Assembly: GCA_944336475.1 (NCBI GenBank)
Contig: CALVLD010000010.1
Coordinates: 1 to 59,504, forward strand
DNA length: 59,504 bases
DNA from: an uncultured Clostridia bacterium
Lineage (GTDB): Bacteria; Bacillota; Clostridia; Christensenellales; CAG-138
Direction of reading: 5' to 3'
Shown here piece by piece: positions 33,263 to 41,256 of the stretch. A program made the position numbers and the translations under genes. Below the pieces are notes generated by a model, which worked only from the letters and a program-made list of their open reading frames with translations, made no database searches and was not told where the DNA came from. Each line of letters begins with the position of its first letter. The first letter of the stretch is position 1.

Positions 33263-34077
33263 CAATGGAACAATACCGTGAGGGCGCACAGGCGCTTGAG
33301 GAGAGGCTCGGGGGGCTCCGTCCCGAGGTGCTCATAATACTGGGCTCCGGCCTCGGCAAACTCGGGGAATATGTCTCCGACCCCATATACATCCCCTACG
33401 GTGAGGTACCGTATATGCGCACGAGCACCGCTCTGGGACATGCAGGCAGATTCATCGGAGGTATGCTCGGCGGTAAGCGTGTGCTTCTCATGCAGGGCAG
33501 GCTCCACATATATGAGGGTTGGCAGGCATACGAGGTGGTCTACCCCGTGCGCCTTGCAAAGCTGATAGGCATTGGAAGCATGATAGTCACCAATGCCGCA
33601 GGCGGCATAAACTTGGACTTCAATGTGGGCGATCTGATGCTGATAAACGACTTTATAAAGCTCAATGCCGTGAATCCGCTCATCGGGCAGAACATCGACG
33701 AATTTGGTCTCCGTTTCCCCGATATGAGCAAGGTGTTTGACCGTGAGTATATGCGCCTGTTCCGTGATGTGGTTACGGATGCCGGAGACGTCGTGCGCGA
33801 GGGCGTGTACTTCTACTGCACGGGGCCCCAGTATGAGACCCCTGCGGAGATACGTGCCATGCGTATACTGGGCGCAGACGCCGTGGGCATGAGCACCGTG
33901 CCCGAGTGCATCGCTGCACGTCACTGCGAAATGCGCATACTCGGCATAACGCTCGTTACCAATATGGCCTCGGGCATACTGGATCAGCGCCTCTCGGGCG
34001 AAGATGTCAACGCCGCAGGCGAGGTCGCCTCTGAGCGGTTAGCACCCTATGTGATCGAGTTCCTGAGAAGGATGTAA
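33256..34077 (+). CDS. Trimeric purine nucleoside phosphorylase
   Basis: The 273-residue protein is of the PNP/MTAP family with a phosphate-binding ILGSGLGKLGEYV, RLHIYEGW and GPQYETPAEIRAM. The purine-contacting positions read like 6-oxopurine PNP: Glu in QYETPAE and Asn in ITLVTNMAS (human Glu201 and Asn243), not the Ser/Asp set of MTA phosphorylases. It should therefore act on inosine, guanosine or the deaminated methylthioinosine rather than on methylthioadenosine directly. This fits the deaminase encoded next, which starts at the stop of this gene. Confidence 0.88.
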   Translation: MLTMEQYREGAQALEERLGGLRPEVLIILGSGLGKLGEYVSDPIYIPYGEVPYMRTSTALGHAGRFIGGMLGGKRVLLMQGRLHIYEGWQAYEVVYPVRLAKLIGIGSMIVTNAAGGINLDFNVGDLMLINDFIKLNAVNPLIGQNIDEFGLRFPDMSKVFDREYMRLFRDVVTDAGDVVREGVYFYCTGPQYETPAEIRAMRILGADAVGMSTVPECIAARHCEMRILGITLVTNMASGILDQRLSGEDVNAAGEVASERLAPYVIEFLRRM

Positions 34078-35381
34078 TGATGGACATACTCATCAAAGAT
34101 GCCGTCGTGCTGACCATGCAGGGCGGCAGTGTCGTCCGTGGATACGTTGGCATCAATGGCGGCAGCATAGCGTATTTGGGGGCGGACGCTCCGAATTGCC
34201 CTGTGCGGCGCACCATCGACGCCAAAGGCCGCATAGTGATGCCGGGGCTTGTAAATGCCCATGCGCACACGGCAATGTGCGTGATGAGGGGTTATGCGGA
34301 CGACTATGCGCTTGAGGAATGGCTGTACAAAAAGGTTTTCCCAGTGGAGGCAAGGCTGAACGAGGCCGCCATAGTGGCAGGCGTACGCCTCGGCATGGCG
34401 GAGATGATAGCCACGGGCACGACGTCCTTCTCCGATATGTACTTCTATCAGCCTGCGGTGGCTGAGGCGGTGATAGAAGCAGGCATGCGCGCAAACCTGT
34501 GCAATGCCATCATTGCGCTTGGCGACGATTATTCCTTTGAGGATGACCGTGCGGTTATCGAAACGAGGCGGCTCATTGCCGACTATCACAATGCCGCAGG
34601 GGGGCGCATACGGGCGGATGTGTCCATACACGCAGAATACACCTCCTCCCCTCATATCTGGGAGAGGGTGCACGCCCTTGCGGCGGAGCACGGGCTCATA
34701 ACCCATGTGCACGTCTCCGAGACCCGAGCCGAGCATGAGGGGAGTATCGCACGCCACGGGCTGACGCCTACGATGGCGCTTGCCCGATACGGCGTGTTCG
34801 ACACGCCTGTGCTGGCGGCTCACGGCGTGTGGCTGAGCGAGGAGGATATGGAGCTTATGGCGGCCCGCAGGGCGTCGGTCGCCCACTGCCCCGTATCCAA
34901 CTTAAAGCTTGGCAGCGGCATCGCAGATGTCTGCGGTATGCTCGCACACGGGGTGAACGTCTGCCTCGGCACGGACGGGGTATGCTCAAACAACTCCCTT
35001 GACCTGTTTGAGGAGCTGAAGCTCGCCGCACTGCTGGCAAAGGGCAGCAGGCTCGACCCGACTGCCGTTACAGCGCAGCAGGCGCTTGAGCTTGCTACCG
35101 TACGCGGCGCCATAGCGCAGGGCAGGCAGGGGCAGACAGGCATCATTGCCCCGGGCTATGACGCCGATATAATAATGCTTGCGAGCGATTCTGTGTCCAT
35201 GCAGCCCCTGTATAACGAAATGGGCGGCGTGGTTTACTCTGCAAGTGGACATGACGTTGTCATGACTATGGTGCAGGGGCGTATACTTTACGAAAATGGC
35301 GAATGGACCACCATTGATGTGGAAAGGGCCGTCAACGATGTAAAGCGGCTTGCCGTGCCGCTGGTGGTTCAGGGTAGCTGA
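34077..35381 (+). CDS. mtaD: 5'-methylthioadenosine / S-adenosylhomocysteine deaminase
   Basis: The 434-residue amidohydrolase has the metal motif NAHAHTAMCVMRGYADDYAL, the conserved DADD-type substrate region, HVHVSET, AHGVWLSEEDMEL with its His and LGTDGVCSNNSLDLFEELK carrying the Asp. This is the MtaD/SahD pattern, enzymes that remove the amino group from adenosine moieties of MTA, SAH and sometimes adenosine. It starts in TAATG with the phosphorylase stop. With ahcY, PNP and mtnA it forms a salvage set. The 3' end overlaps a convergent GNAT gene by 13 bases. Confidence 0.9.
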   Translation: MMDILIKDAVVLTMQGGSVVRGYVGINGGSIAYLGADAPNCPVRRTIDAKGRIVMPGLVNAHAHTAMCVMRGYADDYALEEWLYKKVFPVEARLNEAAIVAGVRLGMAEMIATGTTSFSDMYFYQPAVAEAVIEAGMRANLCNAIIALGDDYSFEDDRAVIETRRLIADYHNAAGGRIRADVSIHAEYTSSPHIWERVHALAAEHGLITHVHVSETRAEHEGSIARHGLTPTMALARYGVFDTPVLAAHGVWLSEEDMELMAARRASVAHCPVSNLKLGSGIADVCGMLAHGVNVCLGTDGVCSNNSLDLFEELKLAALLAKGSRLDPTAVTAQQALELATVRGAIAQGRQGQTGIIAPGYDADIIMLASDSVSMQPLYNEMGGVVYSASGHDVVMTMVQGRILYENGEWTTIDVERAVNDVKRLAVPLVVQGS

Positions 35382-35887
35382 TAGGCTATCCTGGGGGTGC
35401 CATCAGCTACATGGATGGTTCCGCAGCGCACGAAGCCTGCGGACTCGAGTATATGCTGCATAGGCAGGTTAGCCTCATGCGTATCGGCACGGAGACCAAT
35501 TCCGAGCTCTTTGCACCTGCTCTTGCAGAAATCTATGCAGGCACGGGCAGCGCCTCTCCCCTCAGAATAGGAGGCGAGGCGGTGTATGGTGCCGTAGGGG
35601 GCGTCGTCCAACCATGCTCCGTTTTCTATTATGGTATAGGTTGGCTCATTGCCCGTAATAAATACAAACGACGCCACACAGCGGCCTGACGCCCTTATCA
35701 CATAGAGGCGCCGGGCTCTTATATCCTTCAGCAGGAGTTCTTCACTTGGGTAGCCCGACCTCCCCCACTGATCGGGGTTGCCGTTTTCCGCCATGAATCC
35801 CCTTGCGTGGGAGTATATGTCGAGAACGGCGGTCATGTCGTCCATGACCGCCTTTTCGATCGCAAGTGCTTTATCAGTCGTATTCAA
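35369..35887 (-). CDS. GNAT-family N-acetyltransferase
   Basis: The 172-residue protein has the GNAT layout: IEKAVMDDMTAVLDIY, an acceptor region with NPDQWGRSGYP, and the acetyl-CoA loop followed by ACIDFCKSRCKELGIGLRAD and LESAGFVRCGTI near the end. It belongs to the subgroup with WGxxYPs, found in many Firmicutes. Usual Q/R-x-x-G-x-A reads as EGRGAARACI. The substrate is unknown. It overlaps mtaD by 13 bases in the opposite direction and the small upstream gene by 14 bases. Confidence 0.87.
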   Translation of the reverse strand: MNTTDKALAIEKAVMDDMTAVLDIYSHARGFMAENGNPDQWGRSGYPSEELLLKDIRARRLYVIRASGRCVASFVFITGNEPTYTIIENGAWLDDAPYGTIHRLASYSEGRGAARACIDFCKSRCKELGIGLRADTHEANLPMQHILESAGFVRCGTIHVADGTPRIAYQLP

Positions 35888-36116
35888 TGGTGTATGGCGG
35901 CGTCTGCGGTTTGGCTGTATCGTTTGCGGAGGTCTCCGCGGGTTCCGTATCCTCCATATCCTCCTTCGGCGGTTCGGGAGCCTGCCCCTCGTCTTTTGCC
36001 CATTCGTTAACGGCGTTTATGCCGTGCTTTACCGTCTGCACCACCGTTTTGCCAAGATCGGTGCCGACCTTCTCCAAATCCTTGCCTATCTGCTTCCATG
36101 AATCCTTAATCGACAT
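35874..36116 (-). CDS. Small acidic-tailed hypothetical protein
   Basis: The 80-residue protein has an amphipathic helical first half (SIKDSWKQIGKDLEKVGTDLGKTVVQTVKHGINAVNEWA) and a disordered acidic Pro-rich tail. It begins with a strong AAAGGAGG and a near-consensus promoter. Similar short proteins with 'K-D-x-E-K-x-G-x-x-L-G-K' helices occur in Clostridia, sometimes near sporulation genes; I do not know the function. It may bind membranes or partner proteins. It is co-transcribed with the GNAT gene. Confidence 0.75.
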   Translation of the reverse strand: MSIKDSWKQIGKDLEKVGTDLGKTVVQTVKHGINAVNEWAKDEGQAPEPPKEDMEDTEPAETSANDTAKPQTPPYTIEYD

Positions 36117-36151
36117 AACGATCCTCCTTTCCGATAATTTATTATGATACT

Positions 36152-36180
36152 ATTATATCCAATTTTTTAGTCTCGGTCAA
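36152..36180 (-). promoter_or_regulatory. Sigma-A promoter of the small protein/GNAT pair
   Basis: Minus strand TTGACC (36175-36180), 17-bp spacer, TATAAT (36152-36157). Confidence 0.8.
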
Positions 36181-36229
36181 CGGAGAACAGGATAACCATA
36201 TATGAAATTTTTGTAAAATCTCCGTGTCA

Positions 36230-36259
36230 GAATAGCCTGCCTCACTCGAGGGAATAATC
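36230..36259 (+). promoter_or_regulatory. Sigma-F-type promoter of sigG
   Basis: GAATA (36230-36234), 15-bp spacer, GGGAATAATC (36250-36259). The -10 matches 9 of 10 positions of the forespore sigma-F consensus GGNNANAHTR and the -35 matches 4 of 5 of GYATA. It lies 37 bases before the GTG start, and in Bacillus sigG is transcribed by sigma-F. Confidence 0.6.
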
Positions 36260-36295
36260 TTTGGTGAGAATTATTTCAAAGCGAGGTACGGTGCT

Positions 36296-37063
36296 GTGAA
36301 CAAGGTGGACATAAGCGGTATCGACACTGGAAAGCTGCCCAGGATAAGCCATAAGCGGAGCATGGAGCTCATGGAGCTGATAAAAGGGGGAGATACGGAC
36401 GCTCGAGAGGAGTTCATATATGCGAATCTGCGCCTTGTGCTCTCCGTCATACAGCGATTTGCCAACCGAGGTGAGACCCCCGATGATCTGTTTCAGGTAG
36501 GATGCGTGGGACTGATAAAGGCCATAGATAACTTTGACACCTCACACGGAGTACGATTCTCCACCTATGCCGTACCCATGATAATAGGCGAGGTGCGTCG
36601 GTATCTGCGTGACAACAGCAGCATCCGTGTCAGCCGTTCCATACGAGACACCGCCTATCGAGCCCTGCAGATGCGCAACCGTCTTGTCGATGAGCTCGGG
36701 CGTGAGCCGAAGCTCTCCGAGATTGCCGAAAAGCTCTCCCTCAAGGAGGAGGATGTCATGTTCGCTCTCGATGCCATAGCCGATCCGGTATCCCTGCACG
36801 AGCCCATATTCCGCGACGACAGCGATGCAGTTGCCATAGTGGATCAGGTGAAGGATGAAACCACAGGTGAGGACATATGGCTCAACGGCGTTGCGCTCGA
36901 ATACGGTATGAGCCGCCTGTCCGAGCGTGAGAGGAACATAATAAATATGCGATTCTTCCTGGGGCGCACCCAGATGGAGGTGGCATCGGAGATAGGCATA
37001 AGTCAGGCCCAGGTCAGCCGTCTTGAAAAGCATGCGCTTGCATCCATGAAAAAATATGTTTGA
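36296..37063 (+). CDS. sigG: RNA polymerase sporulation sigma factor sigma-G
   Basis: The 255-residue protein matches the late forespore sigma factor. The sigma-G-specific N-terminus is NKVDISGIDTGKLP. Region 2 contains NLRLVLSVIQRF, DDLFQVGCVGLIKAIDNFD and FSTYAVPMIIGEVRRYLRD, region 3 covers about 110-165 and region 4 ends with FFLGRTQMEVASEIGISQAQVSRLE. The start is a GTG preceded by GAGGTA. In Bacillus the gene follows spoIIGA-sigE; here it stands alone with its own promoter, between unrelated genes. This is strong evidence for endospore formation. Confidence 0.93.
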   Translation: MNKVDISGIDTGKLPRISHKRSMELMELIKGGDTDAREEFIYANLRLVLSVIQRFANRGETPDDLFQVGCVGLIKAIDNFDTSHGVRFSTYAVPMIIGEVRRYLRDNSSIRVSRSIRDTAYRALQMRNRLVDELGREPKLSEIAEKLSLKEEDVMFALDAIADPVSLHEPIFRDDSDAVAIVDQVKDETTGEDIWLNGVALEYGMSRLSERERNIINMRFFLGRTQMEVASEIGISQAQVSRLEKHALASMKKYV

Positions 37064-37069
37064 ATACGG

Positions 37070-38155
37070 TCAGCCCATCACGGGGCGGCCGTCGCCCATG
37101 CTCCGCACGGCGTCAAAATCAAAGCCCGTGAAGCTCTGCATGCTTCCCATGTCATCATCGGAGAGCGCAGTGCCGTAACCGCTGCCCTCTGCGCAGCTTC
37201 CAAGCAGATAGTAGCAGTTTTCAACCGTGCCGCCGTAGCTGTCGCCCGTTATGCCCCCGACATAGGACGTTTCGGCGGCAACGCTGCCGCAGCTCACGTA
37301 GCGCAGCACGACACCGCCGTGGTTATAGCCCACAATACCCCCGACCCCTCCCGGAGGGGAACAGCACCCTATAAGCCCCTCATCGTCGTTTTCGGTCGCC
37401 TCGCTTAATTCCGATATGCCGCAAACCGTACCTGTGTTAAGGCAATCCGCAAGGATGCCGTAGTTAAAGCCCGCTATGCCGCCTGCATTGCCCACATAGA
37501 ACAGGCTCGTTACCGTGCCTTCGCTGCTACACGCCTCTGCCTTACCGTTTGGGTCATTCAGACCGACGATTCCGCCTACATCACGATTACCCCGCACCAC
37601 GGCATTGCCGACACAGCCGTACACCATACCGTCATTGCTGCCGACTATGCTCCCTACATGGTAGCCGCCGCATATAAACAACTCTGCGATAGTCACGTTT
37701 TTTACAGCGCCCACGGAGCTTCCAAACAGCCCCACACAGTTCTGCTCCGAATCTATATACACGCCGAACACCGTACAGCCGTTCCCGTCAAAGCTGTCTG
37801 CAAACGGGGAATCCGCATTGCCTATGGGGATCCACTCATTATCAGGAGCATCGGGCATGCGGTATCCGTCCTCCGCAGAGCCGTTGAGCGCAATGCTCCG
37901 CATAAGCACTATAAACTGCCCCTCGAACGATGTGCCGCCGTTGACGGCCTCGGCAAGATATGCGAGCTGTTCGGCGGTCGCTATCACAAACGGATCCTGC
38001 TCTGTGCCCGTGCCGCTTTCAAAACCGTCGGCGATGCCGCCCGTCCAGACGGGCGATGTCTCGGAGATCGGTTTAGCCTCCTCCATGTCACCATGGATGC
38101 AGGCGGCGGCAAGTATAAGAGCTGCCGCAAGCAGAATTACTGCAAAGTGTTTCAC
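37070..38155 (-). CDS. Secreted GLUG-motif protein
   Basis: The protein has 361 residues from the GTG at 38155, which has AAGGAGA six bases upstream; the longer frame to 38263 lacks a ribosome site. The signal region reads HFAVILLAAALILAAAC, possibly a lipoprotein. The body consists of GLUG-type repeats of about 20-25 residues (VGGIVGLND, AGGIAGFNYG, VGGIVGYNHG, YVGGITGDSYG), which form a beta-helix-like solenoid often seen in surface or adhesin proteins. It lies downstream of the ECF sigma/anti-sigma pair and is probably controlled by them. Confidence 0.8.
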   Translation of the reverse strand: MKHFAVILLAAALILAAACIHGDMEEAKPISETSPVWTGGIADGFESGTGTEQDPFVIATAEQLAYLAEAVNGGTSFEGQFIVLMRSIALNGSAEDGYRMPDAPDNEWIPIGNADSPFADSFDGNGCTVFGVYIDSEQNCVGLFGSSVGAVKNVTIAELFICGGYHVGSIVGSNDGMVYGCVGNAVVRGNRDVGGIVGLNDPNGKAEACSSEGTVTSLFYVGNAGGIAGFNYGILADCLNTGTVCGISELSEATENDDEGLIGCCSPPGGVGGIVGYNHGGVVLRYVSCGSVAAETSYVGGITGDSYGGTVENCYYLLGSCAEGSGYGTALSDDDMGSMQSFTGFDFDAVRSMGDGRPVMG

Positions 38156-38249
38156 GGGGCGTCTCCTTGTTGATAAAAACAGGCGGCGGAGTCCGTTTAT
38201 TTGGCTTCGCCGCTTAGATAGTATCATACAAATATGTTTGCCGTAAGCC

Positions 38250-39098
38250 TTATGCGACAACAAACGTGTTCAGGAGCTCCACAGTCTCATTATAGTCAAA
38301 GCCGCTGATGTGGATGAGGAAGTACTGATTCGCATTGACCCTCCAATACACTACGAAGCTCGATGCGGAACGAAACTCCACCTCTGCATATCCTATATCC
38401 GTCTCATACGGCGAGAAGCCTATTACTGTGCAGTCATAGCATACCACGCCGCCCTTAGCGGAGGCACGTACTCGGAGAATGCGTCCATATTCCTCATAGT
38501 TGCCGACAGCTGCACAAATGCCGTCGGTTATGAGCTGGCTGTTCTGCGTGATCACGCCAAGCTCGGTTAGTCTCACCGTCTCCACATGGCCGTTGAACCT
38601 TACGGGGACGGCCGTGGGAACGGGATCATCGACGCCGCCGGAGACTTTGGGAGTATCGGTACCTACCGCAAAGGGCCCCTCCGTGCCGTCGATCTGCTCC
38701 CAAGCACTGGGACTGCTGATGGGCTCGGCGGTCGTTAAGGCATCGCTTTGGGGAGTTATATCGGGAAGGTTGGCAGTGCGATCACCCACATCCGATCCCG
38801 ACTTTGACACAAGCGCAGCAACGCCCAGGCCGACCACACATGCTGCGGCAATGCCCATGGCGATGTGCGAAAGTCGCTTCATCAGCCGTGAGGGAGCGCT
38901 CTTCTGTCTTTTCTCCTCAGGTGAGAAAACCAAAAGCCCATCCTCCGACGCCTTCCGCTTTATGGCTGCAAGCATGGCGTCATAGTCAACCTCGGCATTG
39001 CGCTCGTCCGCCGCCTGCGTCAGCATGGCGTCTATTCGGGCGTCCTCTTCGGGAGTGAGCAGCTCCTCATTCTTGATTTCTTCAAAGTCATCCATCAT
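38250..39098 (-). CDS. Transmembrane anti-sigma factor candidate
   Basis: The protein has 282 residues from an ATG at 39098 with AGAGGG upstream. A 75-residue cytosolic acidic helical part (KNEELLTPEEDARIDAMLTQ) is followed by a basic stretch, one transmembrane helix (about 90-110, IAMGIAAACVVGLGVAALV) and an external beta-rich domain. It lacks the zinc anti-sigma motif H-x3-C-x2-C. Its position directly after an ECF sigma gene, with 11-base overlap, and its topology fit an anti-sigma factor that senses an external signal. No sequence motif proves it. Confidence 0.7.
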   Translation of the reverse strand: MMDDFEEIKNEELLTPEEDARIDAMLTQAADERNAEVDYDAMLAAIKRKASEDGLLVFSPEEKRQKSAPSRLMKRLSHIAMGIAAACVVGLGVAALVSKSGSDVGDRTANLPDITPQSDALTTAEPISSPSAWEQIDGTEGPFAVGTDTPKVSGGVDDPVPTAVPVRFNGHVETVRLTELGVITQNSQLITDGICAAVGNYEEYGRILRVRASAKGGVVCYDCTVIGFSPYETDIGYAEVEFRSASSFVVYWRVNANQYFLIHISGFDYNETVELLNTFVVA

Positions 39099-39609
39099 AT
39101 TCAAATCCCTCTTTGCTCAATACACGGGCGAGCTGAGTCCTGCCTCGCGCCAGTCGTGATTTCACCGTGCCTACCGTTATTTTCAGAGCCTCCGCAATAT
39201 CTGCATGGCTCATGTTTGAAAAGTAATGCAGAGTAAGCACCTCACGGTATTTCGCATCGATCCTTTCCATTGCAGAGACGACCGTGCTGCTGTTGAGCCT
39301 GCGCTCCGCCGCCGCCTCCACATCGGTCGTCGCATCGGCAACATTGACTGCGATGGGCTCATCCGACAGCATCTCATGCTTGACCCGACGCTTGGAATCC
39401 AGCGCCGCATTGATAGCGGTACGATACAGCCAGCTCTTTAGCTGCGAATCGTTGAACCCTGCCAATGTGTCCAGGTGCCTGAGAGCATTCAGAAAAACAT
39501 TCTGCATTATGTCCTCGGCCTGCTCACGGTTGTGAACTACGCCGAAGGCCGTCCAATATACCAGCCTGGAGAAATTCCTGTATATGCTATCAAAGTCACG
39601 CTCGGGCAT
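39088..39609 (-). CDS. ECF-type RNA polymerase sigma factor
   Basis: The 173-residue protein has sigma region 2 (FDSIYRNFSRLVYWTAFGVV, EQAEDIMQNVFLNALRHLD, KSWLYRTAINAALDSKRR) and region 4 (RIDAKYREVLTLHYFSNMSH ADIAEALKITVGTVKSRLARGRTQL split by the HTH turn). It lacks region 3, as ECF factors do. It likely directs transcription of its own operon with the membrane anti-sigma factor and the GLUG protein. A plausible ECF promoter lies upstream. Confidence 0.9.
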   Translation of the reverse strand: MPERDFDSIYRNFSRLVYWTAFGVVHNREQAEDIMQNVFLNALRHLDTLAGFNDSQLKSWLYRTAINAALDSKRRVKHEMLSDEPIAVNVADATTDVEAAAERRLNSSTVVSAMERIDAKYREVLTLHYFSNMSHADIAEALKITVGTVKSRLARGRTQLARVLSKEGFEYDG

Positions 39610-39660
39610 TTCCTCCTCGATCGTTGCGCATAATGCGCCCCGTTTTTCCTCCTGTTAATA

Positions 39661-39688
39661 TAACGTGCAAACCCTATTTGGGGTTCCC
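39661..39688 (-). promoter_or_regulatory. Candidate ECF autoregulatory promoter
   Basis: Minus strand GGGAAC (39683-39688), about 17 bases, then CGT TAT (39661-39665 region), close to the sigma-W-type pattern TGAAAC-N16-CGTA, 52 bases before the sigma start. AACCC-TATTT-GGGTT forms an inverted repeat over the spacer. Confidence 0.4.
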
Positions 39689-39780
39689 GACTTTTGAAAT
39701 ATATTTTATTTCAGAGCCTCCGGCTCCATTATACAGCAACAGCGCCCCGTTTTCAATGCCGTATCCGCATTAAGAGGACG

Positions 39781-40200
39781 TCATGCGGTCGGCGCAGCTC
39801 TTGTGCGGACATATTTTTCGTGGTGGGCCGCCAGCTTTTCAGCCGGCATGGTATCGCATCCGGCGAATCGTGTCTCATCCGAATTATGGGCAGGGTCTGC
39901 GAGCTTTACCGTGACCGCAACGGGTTTTGTACAGACGGCACAAAAATATTGGAAGCAGTTCACGCTCGGGTCATGGGTAAGCATATGCACCGCCTCGGTG
40001 ACATCGGGAGAAAGCTCCCTCTCCAGCGCTTTTATCGTGACCTCGGTATCCTCCGCCACATCGTGCAACAGCGCAACGCAGGCGTCTATCTGGTTGGTCA
40101 TCTGCTCTGCCAGGCGATACGGGCGGAATATGTACGGCATACCCTCATTATCCGGCTGCACGATGCGGGCAAAGCAGGCTGTGTCGAGCGCTTTTTTGTC
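39781..40200 (-). pseudogene. Degenerate HD-domain (RelA/SpoT-hydrolase-like) protein
   Basis: Family sequence begins at about 40200 (DKKALDTACFARIVQPDNEG) but no ATG, GTG or TTG occurs there in frame before a stop. The first start is a GTG at 40161, which would remove the N-terminal helix. Further faults are seen: the first metal ligand His is Arg (YIFRPYRLAEQM, usually FHP), and a conserved Arg is Ala in KLADPAHNSD. The HD itself is kept in VALLHDVAEDTEVT. The tail after HNSD is short and Ala-rich. It lies 51 bases behind the metallophosphoesterase gene. I read this as a decaying gene, though a non-standard start is possible. Confidence 0.55.
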
Positions 40201-40251
40201 AGCGGCGTGTGGATCACGCGATCCCCTAGCCCGTTGGTTGGAATAGATGCG

Positions 40252-41112
40252 TCAACCGTAACGTAACTCTGTCAAAATCACCTCAGGACGGTTATTTATG
40301 CGGAACGGAAACAGGCTGTTGCCAATGCCTCGGCTTACGAGCATATGGGTGCCGTTCCGTATATAAAGACCCGAATCGTATTTGGGGAATATGCCCTGAT
40401 CTGGTGCGATGAGCCCCCCAACAAACGGAAGGCGTATCTGGCCTCCGTGAGCGTGGCCTGCAAGTACCAAATCTATGCCGAAGCTTTCATATACGTCGAA
40501 CAGCTCGGGGCGGTGCGTGAGCAGCACCGTATATCCGTTTGGTCTGATGCTTCGCAGCTTTTCCTCCGTAACGGCTGCGTCGTTGTCAAACATATAGTTC
40601 GTCTGAAAACTCGGGTCGTCAATTCCCATAACTGTTATGCTACAGCCCGATAGCTCAATGCTTATGCTCGTGTTCGTCAGCACGGTCACGCCGAGGTCGG
40701 TCAAGCCCTCCGCCAGCTCGGCATATTCCGACGTTCTGGCCTCATGGTTGCCCGGGACATAGCAGCAGGGTGCGATACCCACCGCCTCCGCAGCAAACCG
40801 CAGGGCTATGCCGATGTCGGTATGCCTTGAGTCTATGAGGTCACCTGTTATTGCGATCAGGTCGGGCTCGGCCTCACGCAACACATTCAGGAGCCTTTCG
40901 TTGCCATCGCCCATTTCGGCATTGTGCAGATCCGAAACATGGGCTATGCGGAAGCCCGAAAAGCCCTTTGGTGCGCCGCAGACTGTGTATTCGCTCAGGC
41001 CCACAGTCGTGTTGCCCCACCAGATCCATAGCGTCAGGGCGACAAGCAGCGCAGCGATCACGGGTATCAGTACCACGGCGGTTCGTTTTGAGTTCTTTTT
41101 CAATGCGGACAT
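40252..41112 (-). CDS. Membrane-anchored metallophosphoesterase (YkuE-like)
   Basis: The 286-residue protein has a transmembrane anchor (about 11-32) and a calcineurin-like phosphoesterase domain. The metal motifs are complete: AHVSDLHNAEMG, AITGDLIDSRH, PGNHEART, LLTHRPELF and LAGHAHGGQIR. This is the YkuE/UDP-2,3-diacylglucosamine-pyrophosphatase-like subgroup common in Firmicutes; the substrate is unknown and may be a lipid or wall precursor. The N-terminal KKNSKR tail is basic, so the catalytic domain should face outwards. The HD pseudogene follows and a terminator separates it from the next gene upstream. Confidence 0.9.
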   Translation of the reverse strand: MSALKKNSKRTAVVLIPVIAALLVALTLWIWWGNTTVGLSEYTVCGAPKGFSGFRIAHVSDLHNAEMGDGNERLLNVLREAEPDLIAITGDLIDSRHTDIGIALRFAAEAVGIAPCCYVPGNHEARTSEYAELAEGLTDLGVTVLTNTSISIELSGCSITVMGIDDPSFQTNYMFDNDAAVTEEKLRSIRPNGYTVLLTHRPELFDVYESFGIDLVLAGHAHGGQIRLPFVGGLIAPDQGIFPKYDSGLYIRNGTHMLVSRGIGNSLFPFRINNRPEVILTELRYG

Positions 41113-41200
41113 TCCCTCCCATAGGTCAAACTATATCACCGAACGGCCTGCATTGCAACGTTCGTTGTGGGAAAGGGGGGTTCTCCCATATCCGGCGTAT

Positions 41201-41233
41201 GAAAGACCCCACGGAGTTCCCTTCTCCGTGGGG
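41201..41233 (-). terminator. Terminator after the 41257 membrane-protein gene
   Basis: CCCCACGGAG / CTCCGTGGGG perfect 10-bp stem with a 7-nt loop, followed on the minus strand by TCTTTC. Confidence 0.7.
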
Positions 41234-41256
41234 CCGGCGTTACCGATCATGATGAT

